From: Gnetum montanum
Taxonomy: Eukaryota > Streptophyta > Gnetopsida > Gnetales > Gnetaceae
Reading direction: 5' to 3'
Assembly (NCBI GenBank): GCA_015680685.1
Contig: MNCI01008716.1
Coordinates: forward strand, 202,120 to 246,746
DNA length: 44,627 bases
A program made the position numbers and the translations under genes. Shown one piece after another: positions 9,417-21,161 of this stretch (positions are counted from its first letter, which is position 1; each line of letters opens with the position of its first letter). Under the pieces are notes generated by a model. The model was given only the letters and a program-made list of their open reading frames with translations. It had not been told where the DNA came from and made no database searches.

Positions 9417-12400
9417 ATGTTCAAGTGCTTCGGTTGTTGCGGTACAGGACAGCAGGCTTCTGGCCAGGTCCAGGAGTCTCAACCTGATTTCCTAACTCTG
9501 GATTACAAGAAACTTGCCGATGAAATCTCAATCCATTTCAAAAATCTCGAGGTGGGTTTTGGTTTACATGGTAATGATATTACATTAGCAGCCAAGCTGT
9601 GAATTTAGCGGATGAATGAGCGTTTTTATTTTGTGTCTCTGGTTAGAGCTTGTGGACTGAGGAGCCTTATACCACGCCCACAAATGCAGCCGATCCTGCT
9701 CAACTTACCTATGTTTGGAAATACCTGTCGAGTATCGATATTCTTAGAGAAGTATTTTCGGAAGAAACCCCAAACAATCAAATACTGGTAAGCTACAGAT
9801 ATTGTTAATTGTTGACTGTGGAGTCGTGAATATTTCGTTATTCAGGTAATGTTTTACGGCAAAAATGGTGGCAAAACAGGAAACGTATTTTCGAAGAGGA
9901 GAAATGGAGGCGAGCAGCCTGTCTTCGGAGATTCTCAAGATTAGGGACAGAGGCAATGAAGTTAGAGTGGGCATCGTTGTAGGCTTGCTTTGCGTTGGGC
10001 ATGTGTTGATGGAGTTCTACGCTATAAAACAAAATGCAGACGAATGTTACGCTGTTATGAAGGAATGTTGTAGATTGGCCAGATTGTTGAAACAGTTAAA
10101 TTATGTGAAGAAAAGAGACAGGCTGCAGATGCGGGAGGCTTCACGCTTACTTGTTGCAGGATCAATCATGTGCTGGATACATACAAATCCAAGCAGACTC
10201 ACAAGGTCAGTACCAATGCATATAAATTGATGTGTATGTTTATCTAGCCTTAGGTTGTTAAGCCAGAGTGGTTTTCCGTTTATGGAATTTTACAATCACT
10301 TACCAGGGAGAAACATAAGGTAGGCAAATGACATTTTCACCATGATTTTGAACGTTTGCATAACAGGCCAAAATTTCCCAGTAAATGGGATTCTTAAATC
10401 CATCTTCAAGATGTTGCTTTTCTTGCTGATGGTTCTTGTAACAGGGTATCAGGGCCTTGAATTAATCTTTCTCGTCTTTACTTTTATTATCTGATTGATA
10501 TTTCTCATTCATTAGGCAAGGCTGAATTTCGTATTTTTATGCTTTTATCTTCTAAGATGTGGAATACAGAAAAGGAACTCACTGCTCTCTTTAAACAATT
10601 TAATCCAGTTTTTTGATCCTTGCAAAACAAGGTAGACCTCTTTCATCCATTGCTTCAGAATTTTATGTTTGTGAATTTAATACATGACCTGCACTTTCAA
10701 ACAATTGGTATTATTTGTCAAAGTTTATCCCCACAACCTGTTAAGGAGTTAGGGGGTGAACTGAAATGAGAGAACTGAAATTCCAATAATCTTCATCCAC
10801 TAGGTAATTACGCAACAATCTTAAACGGTTGATATTAATTGTCAAAATCTATTTTCCTGGCTTGATAAGAGACGATTTTTCTTTGAAAAGAGAGATTAGA
10901 GGAGTAAGATATTCCAATAATGTTCAGGGTACTACTGGAATTTGGCCTGATCTCTTTCACTATGCTATTATTCAATCTTCGTACAATTCTATTGCTTCTG
11001 GATATTTAATCAAACTCATTCATTTCTTTTATAGACTTCCCAGGTTACTTCTGTATGATTCCATTAATGTTGCCACGTTTTAAACACCAGTTAAGACCAT
11101 AATTTGTTATATAAACTTTCATTAAAACCGATGAAGGGGCTACTATTTTGATTTTACTCTGCTAAAAATTGTACTGTTTTGACAAGGTTCCAGTCCGTGG
11201 TTAGATCCATCATCCACCGTAGATTCACTGACCGCTCATAAAGTTAGCCTGGAAAGTATGTGCCTAAAGCTATACGAAACTTTTGATGTTCACCTCTACC
11301 CTCAACCGCGGGAACATCTTCCAGGCCGTTTAGGGGCATCATACCCAAATTATGCAGGTAAAAAGGTCAATGTTTTCATAAATTATTGAAGGAATTTTCT
11401 GCCTGGACTTGGCCCTCTCTATTTAACTATTGAATTCAATTGATTATTGACATGCAAAATAGTTGGTATAGAGGATGACATAAAAGATTTGATTGATGTC
11501 ATGGAATGGGGAAACAAACGAAGAACAATGGCCATTATCTTGCACGGTTGTAGTGGCAGTGGAAAGACCACATTAGCTGACGCAGTTTTTGCCACCGTTG
11601 AACTTCCTTACTGTAACTATGCCAAAATTTCAGTTTTTGACAACAGCATATCCTCTGCTTCTTATCCGGGACTGGATTGGGTCAGGTTTCCTAATGAAGG
11701 AAACGATGTCCGTGCTTTTATATACATTGATAATGCTCTCAAAAAGCAGGAACTTGAAGAGCTTGTTAGGAAGCTTCTCCAACACCTGAAAGATGCAAGG
11801 CAAGTTAGGATTCTTGTCACTGCAAGGAACCTGCATGAAAGCATTGACTGGAATCAGTTTCTGCAACCAGAATGCATAGTAACTCATGAAACTCGTCCTC
11901 GGAACATGCAGGATTCATTCGAAATTTTTAAATCTGCAGCGGGGATGGATTTTTCATCTGTCACAGATGAACAAAAAGAAAAGCTTAGAGAAGTTTCCAA
12001 AGGTTCTCCTGGTTGGTTATTTTTGGCAGGGAAAATTATTGCTGGCATAAAAGGGTCTAATCAGAGTCCTTCACAAACAGATACAGGAACTTTGCTTGAG
12101 TCACTACTCTCCAAGCAAAATCAAGCAGGAGGTGACATTGTCAAATTGGTAGAGGATATGCAGTTATTGGATGAGGAACAAGATAATAATCTCGGTGACA
12201 TATGCTGCTTTTTCCATGATTTTCCATGGAAACATGTTCAACATGTTGTTGGAGAACAAGCATTGGAAGATCTCCAGCAGACAGGGATGATCTCTAAAGT
12301 CAATTCCAGAGTCCATGTGCTGCACCCCATTTTCCAATATTTCATAACAAAATCTAGGGAATATTGGAGAACATTGCATTCTGTGGAGGAAGCCAGAGAA

Positions 12401-13730
12401 TATATTGAGAAAATTTACACAGAGGTAAATCAGGTAACTAAGAAATGTCGGCATTTTACTATTCTTATTTCTCGCTACAGTGATTCTATCAGACTTTTTC
12501 TTGACTACGTATATTGTTTGTTTTGTTTCAAGGGGTTGCAGAACCCTTTGAGGGGAATCATTTTTGGAGATGCCAACACTTCTCAAACGTTGAACATAAA
12601 TACAAGCTTCTTTGCCGCAGTGCACAGGAACTTGAAAGTTTTAAAAGTTGCCAAGTGGAGCACCTTTTCTGATGTTTTCTTGGAGCCTTTTGAAAGTCTT
12701 ATTTGTTATGAGAGTCCCTGTGCATCTGACCCTCTTCCTTTTGACTTGAATAAGACAACTAATTTGAGACGTTTAGTACATGCTGGGTGGAACTTCAACA
12801 TGGCATTAACACAGGTAAGTCCTTTCATGAATGTACCATTTTGTATTTTTTTAGATAGAGAAGAACATATTAATTATAAAAATTTAGATTTGGATTGCAT
12901 CCAGGACTCCCTTTCGCAAGTATCCTATCTAAATTTTGAATTTTCAAATTGAAATAACTTTAAGGTTAAACTATTATTACGCTTCACCATCAACCTTATG
13001 CTTCCACTTTTTGAAGTATGGGCTTCATTTACATCATTCTAAGCATGTATTCATCATAGCCTTTTCTGAATCAGCTCTTTTGATATCAGTAGTATACTAA
13101 CTTCTGGTTTTCCATTCAATGTATTATGTACAAGTTCTAACAGAAAAGATGAACCATTTTCAGCTGCCATCAAGTTTGAGGTTTCTAAACTTGACAACTT
13201 CAGAAGACCCGTTCCAGAGTGTTCTGAGGGACCCTGCAAACCTGTCCGGATTAAGAATATTATCATTAAACCTGCAGTGCACAGAGGAGGTCAGGCTGCC
13301 TCCGGAAATCTCTTCCTTGCAACTGGAAGAGCTGGAAATCATCTGCGAAACCTTGGAAGAGCTTCCAGAAACCTTTGGGCAGTTGCAGAGCTTGCAAATG
13401 CTCCGCTTGAGCTGCCCTAAGATACCAAGTTTACCAGATGGCTTCGGACAATTATCAAATTTGACAGATCTGGATTTGGAAGGGTGCGTTTCATTGCAAA
13501 TGTTTTGTGATGATTTCTTCAACCTTGCTGCTCTGAACATGCTTCATTTAGGAGAATTTCACAACTTGCCTAAGACGTATGTTATTGACATTATCAAAAT
13601 GCAAACACTGAATGTTCTTTTTGTGCCACGTTCATGGTTTGTTTGCTTTGCTGGTAGAGAATTGCCGTCCCATATTCAGATCTACTACCCAAGAAACTAC
13701 CAACACAGCAACGACTACTTGACACACTGA
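9417..13730 (+). CDS. NLR immune receptor with RPW8/MLKL-like N-terminus, divergent NB-ARC and LRR
   Basis: Proposed exons, all with GT-AG introns and matching phases: 9417-9551, 9647-9787, 9880-10205, 11194-11357, 11463-12433, 12533-12814, 13164-13730; about 861 residues. The start MFKCFGCC offers cysteines that could be S-acylated. Residues about 46-200 are helical, with a segment rich in Cys and Leu (ECCRLARLLKQL) resembling RPW8/MLKL-type four-helix bundles. The NB-ARC has a good P-loop (GCSGSGKTT, 284-292), kinase-2 FIYIDN (341-346) and RNBS-B RILVTAR (371-377), but GLPL reads GSPGWL (436-441) and MHD reads VLHPI (541-545). Leucine-rich repeats of the form LPETFGQLQSLQMLRL fill the last exon. 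By family, it should be an intracellular sensor or helper acting through nucleotide-dependent oligomerisation; that role is inferred. Splice sites are by eye. The 12434-12532 intron is in frame and could be retained. Confidence 0.85.
10206..11193 (+). other. intron 3 of NLR gene 1 (988 bp)
   Basis: It begins GTCAGT and ends TTCCAG and joins phase 2 on both sides. It is much longer than the other introns, which run from about 90 to 350 bp. The part from about 10440 to 11080 has fragments of open frame that suggest an old insertion, but I cannot assign them to a family. Confidence 0.6.
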
Positions 13731-13998
13731 CAATTATCAGGAAACAACATCAAATTGGTGAAGCAATACTCCAAAGCAAAAATGGACCCGCTAGCAGGTG
13801 GAGATAAACCCCAGGTCCAAAAGTGTACTGTCAATTAATGGGAAAAATTAAATTGTCAGCCAATATGAAGAAAACTATTCCTCTGTTTTTATCAATTTAA
13901 GTTATGTCTGTCATAACTTTCAGCTTTGTAATCTTTGCTTGAAATATGATTAGCCCCTTTTAAAATTATTTACAGTTTATAATAGAAAAAAGACTCAT
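13731..13998 (+). other. 3' flank of NLR gene 1, probable 3' UTR
   Basis: There is no open frame. The sequence becomes AT-rich after the TGA at 13728-13730. No single polyadenylation site is clear. Confidence 0.35.
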
Positions 13999-14350
13999 AT
14001 GAGTGGGAAGATATGTTATGCACCGCAAGAACAACAGCAACAACAGCAACAAGTTGTTTTCTCCTATAAATTAAAGGGTGGGAAGATGTGTTATGCACCA
14101 CTAGAACAACAAGCCTTGAAAGTTATCAAGGATGGCTTGTGTCCTTGGGATATTTCCTCCAGATCAAAGAAGAGCTCTGCATTGGTTCCTGTGGTTTTTC
14201 CCCACTCTGGGTTTTCATGTAAATTTTGTGTTTTTCTTCTTGTCTTTGCTATTTCAGTTTGCAGATTTAATTACTTTTGGAGCAAAAAGATTGCTACACT
14301 TCTAATTAAAATAAAAACAAGGGCAGTGGGCTTACTAAATTATTAATAGA
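13999..14350 (+). repeat. probable copia LTR remnant with a 75-bp internal duplication
   Basis: GTGGGAAGATATGTTATGCA at 14003 recurs almost exactly at 14078, a 75-bp period. A CAA/CAG run follows the first copy. At about 14190-14230 lies GGTTTTTCCCCACTCTGGG followed by TTTTCATGTAAA. In plant copia LTRs a very similar GGTTTTTTCCC...GGGTTTTCCACGTAAA block is common in the transcribed part of the LTR. A 115-codon open frame spans the region and the 25-residue repeat (GKICYAPQEQQ then GKMCYAPLEQQ) falls in it, but with an LTR explanation available I do not call it a gene. The LTR ends were not found. Confidence 0.4.
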
Positions 14351-15104
14351 GCTTTAGGCTATTTTATTTTTGAAATACAATATTTTTAAGAGCTGTTTTC
14401 TGATTTGGCTTACTTGTACGTCTATATGTTAGCAAGCCTATGTAATTCAAACGGTGTAAATTGTTATAAAATGATAGTGCACAACAAATCCAGCATGTCC
14501 TGCGAAGGGCAAAACCAATACATATGATATGCATAATGGATGGCAATATGGTTTTATATGCCATGATTTTCGCTTTTGTGCTTTAATAAGGAGGAATTTG
14601 CAAGGCACATCACTTAAAAAGATACCTTGCAAAAAAGACTGCCCTCCATCCAAAGGTAATAAACCCTATTTACAAAGAGATAATAGCATAACACCTTAAA
14701 ACCTTGGATAAGTTCATTTCCTTCTTTGTTTTGAGTTATTATTTTCACGAGTGTGGATAGACTATGTCAAAGTGCTACCTATGTAGCATCTAGGGTTTTA
14801 GTTAATGCAAGTCCAATGTTTGTGTGGTGAATAAAGCTTATAGTTTTTGTCATTTTACCATTGACGCCTTAAATACTTAAACACCAAAAACCATAAAAAT
14901 ATTTATTTAATTCTCATTTTCTTACGTTACGATGATTCATCCTTGCCCAAGGATGTCAAAACTATACAACATGGAGTTGGGCCATTGAGGTTGTGACTAG
15001 TAGTAATTTTATTGCATTTCATGTGTGATGTTGTACCTATCCCCAAGAGGGATTGTAGCATGAGCATTGCACTTGTCTCTAAGAGGATTGTAATGCATAT
15101 GTAT
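14351..15104. other. unassigned AT-rich DNA
   Basis: No gene, RNA or recognised transposon domain is visible on either strand. Confidence 0.35.
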
Positions 15105-15125
15105 TTATTATTATTATTATTATTA
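15105..15125. repeat. (TTA)7 microsatellite
   Basis: Seven uninterrupted TTA units. The flanks are AT-rich and hold no coding sequence. Confidence 0.9.
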
Positions 15126-16660
15126 TTTATAACTCTAAAATCCATAAAAATTATAAAATCTAAAATCATAAAAATTATAAAATAGCAATGCAACACAAGT
15201 TTTATTTGTATTATATGTATTATAACCTTTTTTATATTTCTTGAATGCAATGATATACGCAAGTCTTCTTGACAATTCACTCAATATTATCTTTGAAGCT
15301 TACGATCGAATTGCACTACAATTTGTATGATATATATTAGCAGTCCAAAACTAGCAAGACCCCTATCATTAGCATCGTTATAGTTTGTGACCTAGAAATA
15401 GTAATGCATTCTTGATTTTAACATTTATTCAAATCAAGTGTGTATTTCTTACTGCTGTGTGTAGATTGTGAACACGAACGAGATGACAAATAGCACTAAG
15501 AGCCCCCAAAGACCCCTAGAAAGACTCCAAAAAGAAGGACTTTTGTCACCTTCAAACATTCAAAGGATATGACCCATTCACTAATTCTGCTGGCTTATCA
15601 CCAAGATAAGCAAGGAAGGTGGAGAGACACTTATGGCAAGTTCTCTAGGGACCTAGTTGTGGCTACACTAGATGATCTTAAAGATGCACTAATAAACACG
15701 AGGTTAGAGAATGAATGCATGTCGTACAATGCTCATGAGCTTGTGTATGATGAATTTGAGCTTTATACATACAAGATCCTAAGGATCAAATTGAAAATGA
15801 AGAGGCCAGCCATAGCTTTTGATCTAATCATTCAGGTAGAGAGCAGGAATCTAAAGTAGATAAGAAGGACAAAGGGCCACTCCACCATGAAGGCTCATGG
15901 TTAGGCATTGTTAACCGAGGTGTAGCTCAAACTAAAAATGATGAACTCCTTTCCAAGTTCCAACGTTTACATTTGTTTGGATCTTCTAGTGGTAATGATG
16001 ATGTGCCTTTATTTGATTGGGGTGATTATCATGAGTTAACTGAAACTTTACACATTTAAAGGAAGCATGTTTGATATAACAATATTAAAAAAAGCAACAT
16101 CAGTGATGTACCAACATATAGAGGGTATATCAGTGATGATCCTTAGCTTCATATGTAAGTCTTTAACCATGCTTGCTATCTCCAAGGGATCATGAGTGGT
16201 TAGCAAAAGCTATGGTTGTTTTGTTGTACACTAATATACTTAGGGTTTTGTTGTATGTCCTCCCAAGAGATATTCCATTTAATAATATAAAGGCTAAAAT
16301 TTAAAAACCAATTTGATTTTTTTAAAAAAAAATACTTTTGCTTAGCATTTTCCTAAGACTTTGTGTCTTGGAAGTAGCTTGGGCTTTGTAGAAAGTTATG
16401 GATTAATAAAAAAATTTAGTTTTAATATATAAAAATTACACCTAGAGGTGTAAGGCAAGTGGTGAGGACATACTCCTTTCAATATTAATTTGAACATTTT
16501 CTTAACAATGCATATGCATCCAAATGCCTCACCTTGAACCTAACGAAATAGCCTTTTAAAAAACCACAAAGCCTCACCTTAAACCCAATGGAATAAACTT
16601 TTAAATGGCTACAACTTGGAACATTGATGATGCCTCACCTCAAATCCGTAGAAGTTATAG
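15126..16660. other. unassigned DNA with a 96-codon open frame of unknown nature
   Basis: An open frame at 15569-15859 (starting MTHSLILLAYHQDKQGRW) matches no family I recognise and has no clear promoter or splice sites, so it may be chance or a transposon fragment. Near 16527-16640 a short motif of the form GCCTCACCTTAAACCCAATG occurs about three times, a small decayed tandem repeat. The rest is featureless. Confidence 0.35.
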
Positions 16661-17076
16661 ACCTGTCTGTGAAGTGCAAAGCCAACTTGTCTACCGCCAT
16701 CTTTGTGATAGAGGAATGAAAGAAAGAAATAACTCAATCGTATTATGCAAATGCAGAAACCAGAAATTAACAGCAAGCTTTTATTTTATTTCTTAGAAAC
16801 CACATATATTCAACTCTCAAACTCTTGTGTCCATGATTGATCCCAAGACAGACTTAAATAGCCACATCTAGGGTTACAAAAATTGAAACATCTAAAAACT
16901 GAGATAGATCTTCACAACAAATTTAGAGGTCTTATCTTATCTTTAAAGAAAATTATAAAACTATCAAACAGTTATAAAGGAATTGTAATTCAAGAAAAGT
17001 AAACTTCTAATTAATTGCTGTTATATGCCACTTCACAGCTGTTTTTTTTCCCCAATAATTAGGCTCACTTCCAACA
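16661..17076 (-). mobile_element. probable 3' LTR of the minus-strand copia element
   Basis: Read on the minus strand, the purine-rich tract CTTAAGAGGAGCA is followed by TGTTGGAAG (17076 leftward), which has the form of polypurine tract then LTR start just after the RNase H end. An ATTTAAG box and a later AATAAAATAAAAG signal lie inside in the expected order. The far LTR end near 16661 is a guess. Confidence 0.45.
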
Positions 17077-19873
17077 TGCTCCTCTTAAGCCTAATTCAAT
17101 AACTCTATCATTCCTAACAAATGCTTCATCTTGATGAAAGCTTCATACATCAGTGGTTTGGTGAGGATGTCTACCACTTGGTCTTTAGACTTGCAATACA
17201 CCAATTCAATTTTTTTTCAACTTGGTCTCTTAGAAAATGATAGCATAACTCAATGTGTTTACTTCTTTCATGCATGACAGGATTCTTTGCCAAGTTAATT
17301 GCAGACATATTGTCAACACAGATCTTCATTGGCCTCTTTACTGGAGCATGAATTTGACTCATCACATTCCCTAACAATATTGCTTGACATGCGCTTGAAG
17401 CTGTTGCTACATATTCTACTTCACAAGTTGAAAGTGCAACTATGGGTTGCTTCTTTGATGACCATGAACAAGTTGTAGCACCAAAAGTAAAATAATAACC
17501 AGAAGTGCTTTTCTAGTCATCTAAATCTCCACCCCAATCATTGTCAGAGTACCCTATAAAATTACAATTATTAGATGAGGAATAGAATAAACCATGATCA
17601 TAAGTTCCCTTTAGGTATCGCATGATTATTTTGGCCACCTACATATGAGGTTGACAAGGAGATTCCAAAAACCTGCTAAGCAAACCAACACCATAAGAGA
17701 TTTCTAGCCTTGTGCATGTGAGATATCTCAAACTCCTAACAATTTTCTTGAAATAAGTTGAGTCAATAGGTGTCCCTTCNTTCTAGCCTTGTGCATGTGA
17801 GATATCTCAAACTCCTAACAATTTTCTTGAAATAAGTTGAGTCAATAGGTGTCCCTTCATTTTTGGACAATTGTGTGCCAACCTCCATGGGAGTTCTCAT
17901 AGGATTACAATTTTCCATACGAAATTTCTTCAAAAGTTTAATAGCATACCTCTTTTGATAGATAAAATCCCATCTTCTCTTTGAACTACTTCAATGCTAA
18001 GGAAATATGACATGAGGCCAAGATTTGTAACTTCAAACTCATGCATCATGGACTTCTTGAAATCTTTAATCATTTTGGGATTATTGCATGTGAATATTAG
18101 ATCATCAACATAAAGACACAACAACAATATATCATCAAAATCATTAGTCTTCACATATAAAGCATGTTCAGATGGGCACTTCTAGAAGCCATTCTTATAG
18201 AGGAAAAAATCAATGCACCTATTCCATGCTCATGGTGCTTGTTTGAGATCATACAATGCTTTCTTAAATTTGTACACCTTATCTTCACTTCCTTGCTTTA
18301 TGAATCTAGGTGGTTGCTTAACAAAAACCTCCTCTTCAAGTGGCCATTTAGAAAGGTTGACTTCACATCCATTTGATGGATTTTCCACTTCTTTTGGGCA
18401 GCAAATACAATTAGAAGTCTAATTGTTTCAATTTAAGCAACAGGAGAGAAAACCTCTTGGTAGTCATAGCCAAGCCTTTGCTCAAATCCCTTTTCCACCA
18501 ATCTTGCTTTGTACCTTTCCACCTCACCATTTGACTTCACCTTTATCTTGAAAACTCACTTCACATTAATTGCTTTGTGACCTCATGGGATGTTAGTGAG
18601 TTTCCACGTATTGTTTCTTTCAATTGTCTTGATCTCCTCATTCATGGCATGCACCCATTTGGGATCTTGAATTGCCTCCTCAAATGTCACAAGTTCACTA
18701 TTTGTAAAGAAAGAAAAGTGTACCAATTCTCCATCATCATTAACTTCATCATCAAGTGTTACCTCGTAGTCTTGTAGGCATACTGGTTGTGGGTGCTATT
18801 GCCTTGGCCTTCCAAATTCTACAAGAACATGTGGAGTGGAACTTTCTTAAGTAGAGCTTAATGTAGCGTTGTTGGTGGTAGGAACTTCAAATTCCTCTTC
18901 AAGGATACAAATTTGTTGCTTTTGGGAGTCTTTGTATAAATCAATATCCCATTTCCAAGCCTCTTCTTCGGCAAAGGTCACATCTTGGCTGACAATCACT
19001 TTTTTTTGTTATAGGATTGAATAGCTTGTATCCCCCATGCTTGTAGCCAATAAAAACAATCTTCTCTATTCAATCATCTAACTTTGTTCTCGTCTTTGCT
19101 AGAATGTGGGCATAAGCAATAGCACTGAACACTTTAAGATGTTTCAGACTTGGCTTGAAACCACTCCATGCTTTTACAGGGGTGATATTTTGCACACTCC
19201 TTGTTGGAGACTTGTTCAACAAGTAAATAGTACATGAAACAACTTTTCGCCAAAATGAATTTAATTATGCTCATAATCAATGGGAGAATTCAAAGCACAC
19301 CCCTTAGATGAAATAATCATTTGNTTGAATAAACATGTTCCCTCTAACTAAGGCCCTTATCGCTTCCTACTTTNAGTTGTTGGTGCTACTACCTTGGCCT
19401 TCCAAATTCTACAAGAACATGTGGAGTGGAACTTTCTTAAGTAGAGCTTAATGTAGCTTTGTTGGTGGTAGGAACTTCAAATTCCTCTTCAAGGATACAA
19501 ATTTGTTGCTTTTGGGAGTCTTTGTGTAAATCAATATCCCATTTCCAAGCCTCTTCTTCAGCAAAGGTCACATCTTGGCTGACAATCACTTTTTTTTGTT
19601 ATAGGATTGAATAGCTTGTATCCCCCATGCTTGTAGCCAATAAAAACAATCTTCTCTATTCAATCATCTAACTTTGTTCTCGTCTTTGCTAGAATGTGGG
19701 CATAAGCAATAGCACTGAACACTTTAAGATGTTTCAGACTTGGCTTGAAACCACTCCATGCTTTTACAGGGGTGATATTTTGCACACTCCTTGTTGGAGA
19801 CTTGTTCAACAAGTAAATAGTACATGAAACAACTTTTCGCCAAAATGAATTTAATTATGCTCATAATCAATGG
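17077..19873 (-). pseudogene. pol: decayed copia pol (integrase end, RT, RNase H), minus strand
   Basis: On the minus strand, from right to left: an integrase C-terminal part with NSFWRKVVSC and YLLNKSPTRSV (about 19870-19780), a linker, RT segments, the catalytic LCLYVDD at about 18120, and RNase H with VALSTCEVEYVA and DNMSAINLAKNPVMHERSKH (17280-17440). Frames are broken in many places. A 78-bp segment is duplicated round the N at 17780 and about 590 bp are duplicated at 18787-19985. Gag, protease and the 5' LTR are absent: the element stops abruptly where gypsy sequence begins at 19874. Confidence 0.88.
17702..17858. repeat. 78-bp exact direct duplication round an N
   Basis: 17702-17779 and 17781-17858 look identical and are separated only by the N at 17780. 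Inside a single-copy RT coding region this is best explained as two overlapping contig ends joined without merging. Confidence 0.85.
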
Positions 19874-19985
19874 GAGAATTCAAAGCACACCCCTTAGATG
19901 AAATAATCATTTGGGCTACAAGTACTGGTTATGGAACTGAATAAACCTGTTCCCTCTAACTAAGGCCCTTATCGCTTCCTACTTT
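18787..19985. repeat. about 590-bp direct duplication spanning the copia-gypsy junction
   Basis: 18787-19373 repeats at 19377-19985 with an offset of 590 bp and only a few base differences (for example GCGTTG against GCTTTG). Both copies include the same junction of minus-strand copia with gypsy GAGAATTC. The first copy lacks about two dozen bases at the N at 19324, and an N at 19374 separates the copies. An assembly artefact or two joined haplotypes is more likely than a biological duplication. Confidence 0.8.
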
Positions 19986-21161
19986 CTCCTTTTTCATTTT
20001 GTCGGAATGGTGGTGACTCTTTGGTGGAAGCATTCTTGTTACTTCAAGAGGATGGATTGGCTGAATGTATTCATGCAAAGTCACTGGATGTGGTTTTTTT
20101 GAGGTTGGATTTGGAATGAGATCTACTAAGTCACATTAACCATTAATACATAAGGGGATGTACACCACCTTGTTCTTAAGACTCCATTCCATTCTCTCCT
20201 TTCCATCCTTCTTTCTCCATTTTTCAACTCATTGTCGGTTGTATCAATAGTCCATATTTTGGTTGATGCATTATTTTCTTTTTGGTAAACTCTTGTGGTT
20301 AAGAATTTAACTCTTGCTTCCAAATGACATTTCTAAAGCCTATGGACTCTTTGAATGTCGGATTGTCAAGGCATTAAAGGCATGAGCCTGCTTTGGGGAG
20401 GATCCACTAGCATTCCTATTTGGTGCATCCGTTAATTTCTTTCCCTTAAACATTTCTGCAATCACCATTTATTTTTTTCATCCCCATCTTTGACATCCAT
20501 TTTATTGGCGTTATTATTGTTTCTTTTTCTCCATCTTTCTTATTCCTTATCATTTTTCCATTCTATCACTACCGAAGGTTCGCTCTCAGTCATGGGGGTC
20601 TTGGTCCAATTTTTTTGATTTTCTCTAAACCCCTACACCTTACACCTTCAGTAGTTACTAGTATTATATCTCTAGATCTGCATTAGCCATATCACAACTC
20701 AGCCAACGGACCTTACACTGAGGCAAGGTATTAAATGCATTCATTTACCCTTGCTAATATAAGACTGTGTTGTGTGTGTAGATGGTAATCATACAACAAT
20801 GGATTGGATATGGAGGAAACACTTAGAATGGACTGGTGCTGGACTAGTTATGCAAGGAACGAGACTGATGGCACACTTATGGATAGACAATGAAAAGCAC
20901 AATCTTGGTGTCAGCAGCAACAGACTTCTTCTTTTCTCTCTCTCTTCTCTCTTCTCTCTCAGCTGCCAAATAAGGCTAGATGTCAAATGTGTATAGTGTT
21001 CACTCTTGTTTTCATGAACACTAATTTTTTCGTGTATTGTAATGATGATCTGTTCACATGTCACCCCATTCATTGTTAGTGTCATTCAAGTCAATAATCC
21101 CATACCTTCCCAATATTTTGTAAGGAACTCGAGGACGAGTTTTCATTTAGTCATGGAGGTA
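19874..21161 (+). mobile_element. gypsy internal 3' region, copy 2
   Basis: It is collinear with 37-1322 and 29655-30989: the GAGAATTC start block, a short frame ending in AKSLDVVFLRLDLE then stop, the CATGAGCCTGCTTTGGGGAG block, a polypurine-like GTCATGGGGG (20589), a GT-AG interval (20728-20781), and the terminal polypurine tract (21150-21159). The left neighbour is minus-strand copia instead of gypsy pol, so the element was cut by insertion plus deletion or by recombination. Confidence 0.8.

Noticed and set aside
12164-12625. Minus-strand 153-codon open frame
   Set aside because: It lies wholly within NLR gene 1 coding sequence on the other strand and has no family resemblance.
15569-15859. 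A 96-codon gene
   Set aside because: No recognisable domain, no promoter or splice signals, and the region lies between transposon remnants. It is reported only as unassigned.
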